Assembly (NCBI GenBank): GCA_934122115.1
Contig: CAKOVU010000001.1
Span: 1 to 64,000, forward strand
Reading direction: 5' to 3'
Source: UMGS1901 sp934122115
GTDB taxonomy: Bacteria; Bacillota; Clostridia; TANB77; CAG-508
DNA length: 64,000 nucleotides
This document shows, piece after piece, positions 61,613 through 64,000 of the stretch. The notes beneath the pieces were generated by a model, which ran no database searches, had not been told where the DNA came from, and was given only the letters and a program-made list of their open reading frames with translations. The position numbers and the translations under genes were made by a program. Position 1 is the stretch's first letter; each line of letters begins with the position of its first letter.

Positions 61613-63967
61613 ATGCGAAAATTAACAAAGATAATATCATTAGTAATTATTATTGCTATGGTTTTGCAAAATACTATAGCTTTGGCTAACGTGATAGAAA
61701 TAGGTGAAAAATCTTTAATAAAAAGAGGGAATCTTGGCTTTTATACTATTCAGTATTGGAATGAGGCAAAAGAAAGATGGATGTATATTACATATTCAAG
61801 AACATATTATCAAGATAAGAATGGAAAAAATAGAGTGGCCTATTGTGTAGATCCAGAATTAGATGGTGTTGGTTGGCTACCGGGGGAAGTAGAACAATAC
61901 GAGGCAACAATATCAAATAAAATAACCAATAAAGAATTATGGAATGTATATAAAAATGGATATCCATATGTTTCATATCAGCAATTAGGAGTTGAAACTG
62001 AAGATGATGCGTATTTGGCTACAAAGCAGGCTGCATATTTTGTGCTTAGAAAATGGCCTCTTGAAAAAGTTTATGATTATTTTAGAGGAGGGCGAGACCC
62101 GATTAATGACCAAAATTTGGAAGATATAAATAGAAGAGGAAGAAAAGTAGTAGATGCAATATATAATCTAGTTAATATAGCGTATAATAATTCGCAAAAT
62201 ATACCAGTAGCCTCCATAAAGCAGAGTGGAGGGTTAGTAGCAGAGAAAGATGGAAAAAACTATTCATCAAGTTATATATTAGAAAAAACTAGTGGAGATA
62301 TATCACTTAAAGTGAAAAGTATAGAAGGAGCACCACAGGAGACATATATAGCAGACAAAAACGGACAGAAAAAAGAGAGTTTTAATGGCGGAGAACAATT
62401 GAAAATAATGATTCCGAAAGACCAGATAAAAAAGGAATATGATATTAAGATAAATTATGAATTAACCTTAAAGAATTATCCCGTATATTATGCTAGAAGT
62501 GAACAGGAAAATTCACAAAATTATGTTGTAGTTGGAGAAAACAATGAAAAATTTAATGGAGTTATAAATACTAAGATTGGAGCAGGAAAGTCCACTATAA
62601 ATATAATAAAATTGGATGAGGAAAATAAAGAACCAATAAGTGGAGTAAAATTCAATATAAAGTATAAAGATGGAGAAAATATAGGTGATTTTGTGACTGA
62701 TGAGGAAGGGAAAATAGAAATAAAAGATGTACATCAAGGAACTGTGATTGTAACAGAGATAGAAACAGATAAAAAATATGAAATAGATGTGAATGGAAAA
62801 GAAATACAAATTGGATATAATACTACACATGAATTGGAAATAACCAATAAAAGAAAAAAAGGAAGCCTGGAGGTTACAAAGGTAGATAAAGATGATAACA
62901 GTATAAAAATAGAAGGTGTGGAGTTTGAACTATTAAATGATAAAGGAGAGATAATTGAAAAATTAGTAACAGACGAAGAAGGAAAAGCCATTATTAATAA
63001 TATTGATATCGGAGAATATATATTAAAAGAGACAAAAACAAATGAAGAATATAGGTTGGGAGAAGAACACAGTATAAAGATAAATTGGAATGAAAAATTA
63101 AATCTTACAATAGAAAACGAGAAAAAGAAAGGAAAACTAGAAATAATTAAAACAAGTGAAGATGAAAACAACATATTAAATTTACCTCAAGGAAGCTATA
63201 TAGAAGGAACAGAGTTTGACGTACTAGATTACGAAGGCAATATTATAGACCATATAATTACAAATGAAGAAGGAAAGGCTGCAAGCAAGATGTTACCTCT
63301 AGGGAAATATAAAGTAATAGAAACTAAGGCAAATGAGTGGTACATGAAAAATGAAGAAATCTATGAAGTTAGCATTAGTTCTGATAACGAAATTGTGGAA
63401 CTTAATATAACTAATAAATCTAAGGACCCTAAAGTAGATATTAATAAAAAGGGACCTAGCTTGTCATATGCTAATCAAGAGATTAGGTATGATTTTGAAA
63501 TACGAAATACCGGAAATGTAGAATTAAATGATTTCACCTGGTATGAATTTTTACCATTCGAATATGGAAAAATAACTAGAATGTCAACAGGCACATATAA
63601 TCAAGAACTTAGTTATAATGTTTATTATAGGACTAATAAAAAGCAAGAATATCTTGTGCTGGCAGAAAATTTAAGTACAAATGTAAATAATTATATAGAT
63701 TTGGAGAAAATTTATTTAGAAGATGATGAAAAAATTACTGAAATAAAAATAAAATACGGAGATGTAAATGTGAATTTTGCTGAAGAAGAAAAGCCTCAAA
63801 TCTATATGAAACTAAAAGAAGATTTAACAGAAAACCAGGAAGTAAGGAATACTACTATATTAGAAGGAAAGCATAATGATTATAAAATTTGTGATGAAGA
63901 TGAGGTAACGACAATAATAAGAGAAAATAAACCAGAACCTAAAAAATTACCAAGAACAGGATTTTAA
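61613..63967 (+). CDS. Thioester-domain, Cna-B-repeat surface adhesin ending in LPRTG
   Basis: A 784-residue secreted protein: signal peptide (~residues 1-26); thioester domain (~27-190) with Cys in VAYCVDP and Gln in LATKQAAYFVL for an internal Cys-Gln bond; SpaA/Cna-B-type repeats (~325-420, ~420-505, ~508-605), each with a K-x-D/E start and E-x-x-A/N-like isopeptide pattern and TDEEGK turns; a final beta domain; and the sorting motif KKLPRTGF. Unusually the stop follows LPRTG by one residue, with no hydrophobic tail. Covalently binding adhesin in function, by family knowledge. Confidence 0.88.
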   Translation: MRKLTKIISLVIIIAMVLQNTIALANVIEIGEKSLIKRGNLGFYTIQYWNEAKERWMYITYSRTYYQDKNGKNRVAYCVDPELDGVGWLPGEVEQYEATISNKITNKELWNVYKNGYPYVSYQQLGVETEDDAYLATKQAAYFVLRKWPLEKVYDYFRGGRDPINDQNLEDINRRGRKVVDAIYNLVNIAYNNSQNIPVASIKQSGGLVAEKDGKNYSSSYILEKTSGDISLKVKSIEGAPQETYIADKNGQKKESFNGGEQLKIMIPKDQIKKEYDIKINYELTLKNYPVYYARSEQENSQNYVVVGENNEKFNGVINTKIGAGKSTINIIKLDEENKEPISGVKFNIKYKDGENIGDFVTDEEGKIEIKDVHQGTVIVTEIETDKKYEIDVNGKEIQIGYNTTHELEITNKRKKGSLEVTKVDKDDNSIKIEGVEFELLNDKGEIIEKLVTDEEGKAIINNIDIGEYILKETKTNEEYRLGEEHSIKINWNEKLNLTIENEKKKGKLEIIKTSEDENNILNLPQGSYIEGTEFDVLDYEGNIIDHIITNEEGKAASKMLPLGKYKVIETKANEWYMKNEEIYEVSISSDNEIVELNITNKSKDPKVDINKKGPSLSYANQEIRYDFEIRNTGNVELNDFTWYEFLPFEYGKITRMSTGTYNQELSYNVYYRTNKKQEYLVLAENLSTNVNNYIDLEKIYLEDDEKITEIKIKYGDVNVNFAEEEKPQIYMKLKEDLTENQEVRNTTILEGKHNDYKICDEDEVTTIIRENKPEPKKLPRTGF

Positions 63968-64000
63968 ATATATGGTATAAAAATGAAGAAAAATATTGAA

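Noticed and set aside
1..64000. CRISPR array, prophage or insertion-sequence transposase
   Set aside because: No regularly spaced repeats, phage structural genes or IS transposases were seen; the only mobile element found is the serine-recombinase insertion.

Overview
The window looks like a chromosomal segment of a low-GC (about 30 % by eye), spore-forming Bacillota of class Clostridia, probably gut-associated. Evidence: AT-rich codon use with AGA as the main arginine codon, strong GGAGG ribosome binding sites, classic TTGACA/TATAAT promoters, sporulation genes (bofA, DUF2508, yqfC, yqfD, a pdaA-like deacetylase), an agr quorum-sensing locus, adhE, a gatCAB amidotransferase, and a sortase with an LPXTG substrate.

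Layout: 1-78 is the 3' end of a 5S rRNA. 0.2-5.3 kb carries an unknown gene, a flavin reductase and the rpmG-secE-nusG-rplKAJL block with an L10 leader. 5.4-7.3 kb has plsX, a candidate type I toxin/antisense-RNA pair and two tRNAs. 7.5-16.9 kb has rnjA-gltX, serS-ysxC behind a likely attenuator, a cation exchanger, DUF2508, bofA and glmS. 17.0-20.8 kb is a uvrC-led operon. 21.0-23.9 kb holds agrBD convergent with agrCA. 24.2-29.8 kb is a pdaA-like gene split by a 4.8 kb serine-recombinase element. 29.8-38.7 kb holds yqfCD, ybeY, dgkA, a DUF3048 gene, recO-yqzL-era (opposite strand), pth and rng. 38.7-42.9 kb has an acyl-CoA ligase and leuS. 43.1-48.1 kb is a surface-glycan cluster. 48.1-58.7 kb has a transglutaminase-like protein, adhE, a deacetylase, gatCAB, rpsT, nadD and hpf. 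59.1-64.0 kb encodes surface proteins: a pilin-like protein with a GC-shifted C-terminus that looks like a diversity-generating-retroelement variable region, then a sortase and its LPXTG substrate.

Most striking observation: three genes (era, the pdaA-like gene and the serine recombinase) are broken by four +1 frameshifts. In all four the zero frame reaches an in-frame CGG codon, and skipping its first base (reading the following GGN as Gly) restores a full-length protein. By eye I found no other in-frame CGG in any native-looking gene. The only others lie in three isolated minus-strand genes with atypical codon use. The simplest model is that CGG is unassigned or very poorly decoded and acts as a +1 frameshift site, in essential era as well as in mobile DNA.

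The recombinase element lies exactly between the GNH and TVNH parts of the deacetylase metal-binding motif. Joining its two ends at a shared CATA rebuilds an uninterrupted deacetylase frame, so the element could be precisely excisable, possibly a sporulation-controlled (skin-like) element.
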